A DNA stretch of 64,000 nt from an uncultured Pseudomonadota bacterium (GTDB lineage Bacteria > Pseudomonadota > Gammaproteobacteria > Burkholderiales > SG8-39): the NCBI GenBank assembly GCA_903829815.1, contig CAIKRR010000015.1, forward strand, positions 1-64,000, given 5' to 3'. This document shows positions 62,217-64,000 of the stretch, one piece after another. Within the stretch, counting starts at the first letter, position 1. Every line of letters starts with the position of its first letter. Under the pieces are notes generated by a model. It had not been told where the DNA came from. It saw only the letters and a program-made list of their open reading frames with translations, and ran no database searches. A program made the translations under genes and the position numbers.

Positions 62217-63814
62217 AATCGGGGCACCTGGCATTGGGCGGCATTGTCGGATGCCTTGCCCTCGCATCCAGCAGCTGCTCCCTCACCGATACGCGGGCTG
62301 GAAGCCATGCTGCGGTCAGTAGCGAGGTCGCTCGCGTAGCCAGCGACGCACAGCAGCGCTCACGCTTCAGGCGTGTGGCACAGGCCTACATGGGTTCTGA
62401 CACCGTCGACTACCAGCGTGCTGCAGACACAGTGAGTCTGGAGACCGCAAGCACACCCTTGCTCGCCGCACTGCGCGCGATCGCAGAGCCCCGCGGCTAC
62501 GGGCTTGTCACCGCCGGAGCTGCGGGCGACGAGAAGATCAGTGTGCGTCTTCGAAGCGTGCCCTTCGATCTGGCAGTACGCGAGATCGCCGCATCGGCCG
62601 GCATGGCGGTCGTCTTCGACCACAAACGCCATGCGATCTATGTCGCGCGCGAAGCCACCTACACCTACCGACTCCCGGTCCACCTGTTCGAAACCACCCT
62701 TATGGACTACACCGTAAGTTCAAGCGGCGCGGGGTCGCCCTCTGCTGGCAACACCCCATCGAGCGGACTGAACATGACCGCCACAGGCATGCCGACGGCC
62801 ACGCAAGGCGTTGGTGGGCTTCCCACGGGGGGGGCATTGCCCTCGTCGGGGACCGGGAGCCCATCAGGTGCGAGCGGCATGAGAGTGCAGGGGCGATCCG
62901 GCGGTGCTGCCGCGTCGGTTCTGGCCGCGTTGCGCGAGATCGCGGGGCGCGGTGCACAGGTCAGTCTCATTGCAGAAACAGGCCTGGTCAGCGTCAGGGC
63001 TGAAGGCAGTGCTCTGAAACGAGTCACCGGTTTCATGCACACGCTGATGAATGACGCTGCCCGACAGGTCGAACTGAAAGTGGCCCTCATTGAAGTAACC
63101 CTGGGCGACGAACTGGCTTACGGCATCGATTGGAGCCGTGTGCTGGGAGGCAACGGCCAGGCGGTCCAACTGGGCCTTGCCACGGCCGCGACCACGGCCA
63201 ACCCCGCATTCAGCGCCCAGGTAACCAGTTCGTCCATCAAGAGCGTCATCCGGGCGCTCGAGACTCGGACCGCAGTCAAGGTCGTTGCAGAGCCGCAACT
63301 GTGGATGCTCAATCACCAACCCGGGATCGTCTTCAATGCGACGCAGCGGCCCTACCTTGGCTCAGTCAGCACAGCCATCAGCGGAACAGGAGGGCTTGCG
63401 ACCAGTTCGGGAGCGCTTTCCTTCGTGATGGACGGGGTGTCACTGGCCTTCAAACCCAACATCCTCGACCACCAGCACGCCGAGATGACCGTGATCCCGG
63501 TGCTGTCCACAGCAGTCAACCAGCAGACCTTTTCGCCCGGACCGTCGACGACACTGGTCGGCTACGACCTGCCCACGACATCGTCGCACCTGAAGGTTCT
63601 TCTCGAGTCGGGCAAGACCTACATCATTGGGGGCAACCGCTTCACCACGCAATCGGGTACGCGAAACGGCATTCCTGGTTCCCTCGATATGCCCGCCAAC
63701 CAGCTCCTGTCCGCACATGACGACAAGAGCACATCCCGTGAGCTGGTCCTGCTGCTCCATGCAGCCATTGCACCAGCACCCGCACTGGAACCGCTGATAG
63801 GGGAGGCTCTCTGA
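62213..63814 (+). CDS. pilN: Type IVB pilus secretin lipoprotein, PilN family
   Basis: This 533-residue outer-membrane secretin has a lipoprotein signal (ALASSSC at the end of the first 22 residues). N-domains follow (residues about 70-150, with SVPFDLAVREIAASAGMAVVFD), then a Ser/Gly-rich linker near 170-225. The C-terminal secretin domain carries LKVALIEVTLGDELAYGIDW, TRTAVKVVAEPQLWMLNHQPG and VSLAFKPNILDH. It matches the R64 PilN family, which forms the gate for the thin pilus used in conjugation. The linker between N-domains and gate is low in complexity. The start overlaps the PilL-like stop. Confidence 0.88.
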   Translation: MKSGHLALGGIVGCLALASSSCSLTDTRAGSHAAVSSEVARVASDAQQRSRFRRVAQAYMGSDTVDYQRAADTVSLETASTPLLAALRAIAEPRGYGLVTAGAAGDEKISVRLRSVPFDLAVREIAASAGMAVVFDHKRHAIYVAREATYTYRLPVHLFETTLMDYTVSSSGAGSPSAGNTPSSGLNMTATGMPTATQGVGGLPTGGALPSSGTGSPSGASGMRVQGRSGGAAASVLAALREIAGRGAQVSLIAETGLVSVRAEGSALKRVTGFMHTLMNDAARQVELKVALIEVTLGDELAYGIDWSRVLGGNGQAVQLGLATAATTANPAFSAQVTSSSIKSVIRALETRTAVKVVAEPQLWMLNHQPGIVFNATQRPYLGSVSTAISGTGGLATSSGALSFVMDGVSLAFKPNILDHQHAEMTVIPVLSTAVNQQTFSPGPSTTLVGYDLPTTSSHLKVLLESGKTYIIGGNRFTTQSGTRNGIPGSLDMPANQLLSAHDDKSTSRELVLLLHAAIAPAPALEPLIGEAL

Positions 63815-64000
63815 TGCCGTCCGAAAACCCGGCGTTGGGTGCCGCACCCGCACTATGGCTCTCGGTCCAGTCACCCTCAGGCAAGACGTCGTGGTGGCAT
63901 CTGGGCGCGCGCGTCATGGAAGAGGCAAACACAGCCCCGCCCCCTGGCGCCCTCTCGGTGTCACTCTCATCGGAGGACATTCGTCTTTCTGCGCCCAGGG
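63814..64000 (+). CDS. Start of the next type IVB pilus gene (PilO position), cut by the window end
   Basis: An ATG at 63814 overlaps the stop of the secretin gene (ATGA) and the frame stays open to the window end, giving 62 residues: MPSENPALGAAPALWLSVQS, then a Trp-rich and Ser-rich stretch. In R64- and PAPI-1-type clusters the gene after pilN is pilO, an inner-membrane assembly protein. The visible part is too short to confirm that by sequence. Confidence 0.6.
   Translation, partial: MPSENPALGAAPALWLSVQSPSGKTSWWHLGARVMEEANTAPPPGALSVSLSSEDIRLSAPR

Overview
The window is high-GC, gene-dense DNA from a proteobacterium, most likely a betaproteobacterium of the Burkholderiales. The evidence is indirect: six Bug-type (TctC) periplasmic binding proteins, several class III CoA-transferases, an atpIBEFHAGDC operon, and a PHB-type 3-hydroxybutyrate dehydrogenase. 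No rRNA, tRNA or CRISPR array was seen.

Left part (1-13.8 kb): scattered catabolic genes. These are enoyl-CoA hydratase-like proteins, class III CoA-transferases, an acyl-CoA dehydrogenase, alpha/beta hydrolases, a maleate-isomerase-like protein, an SMR-like membrane protein, a GloC glyoxalase II and an amidohydrolase. The amidohydrolase sits between an intact TauE/SafE permease gene and the decayed remnant of a second copy. Several of the enzymes lack the usual catalytic residue of their family.

Core region (13.8-24.6 kb): a probable 6S-like RNA with its own promoter and terminator, a DsbD/ScsB-type thiol reductase, the complete nine-gene ATP synthase operon on the minus strand with a well-formed promoter and internal stem-loops, and divergent bdhA.

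Middle (24.6-43.3 kb): an enolase-superfamily gene, two coupled Bug genes, and a three-gene unit (6PGDH/DUF1932-like dehydrogenase, creatinase-like M24 protein, opine-type dehydrogenase) that converges on a dctPQM TRAP transporter. Then follow a GMC oxidoreductase, an FAD aromatic monooxygenase, a membrane protein of the so-called site-specific recombinase family, a ThDP enzyme, an MFS exporter and a dienelactone hydrolase.

Region 43.3-49.3 kb: a MarR regulator diverges from a Bug gene across two inverted repeats of the same design. Downstream run a flavin-dependent LLM monooxygenase, a ferritin-like putative diiron protein, a CMD-family protein, a citrate-synthase-fold protein without its usual catalytic Asp, and another Bug gene. 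I read this as the best candidate for an undescribed catabolic system.

Right part (49.3-64 kb): FKBP, a Bug gene, a frameshifted glycosyltransferase, a Wzx-like flippase, a DUF898/M48 pair, and a lipoprotein with an Ig-like domain and seven propeller repeats. From about 58.1 kb onward the content is that of an integrative conjugative element: a TraU-like PFL_4710-family protein, a sigma-factor-like protein behind an AT-rich repeat region, small unknowns, and the start of a type IVB pilus cluster (PilL/TcpQ-like, PilN secretin, next gene cut by the window edge).
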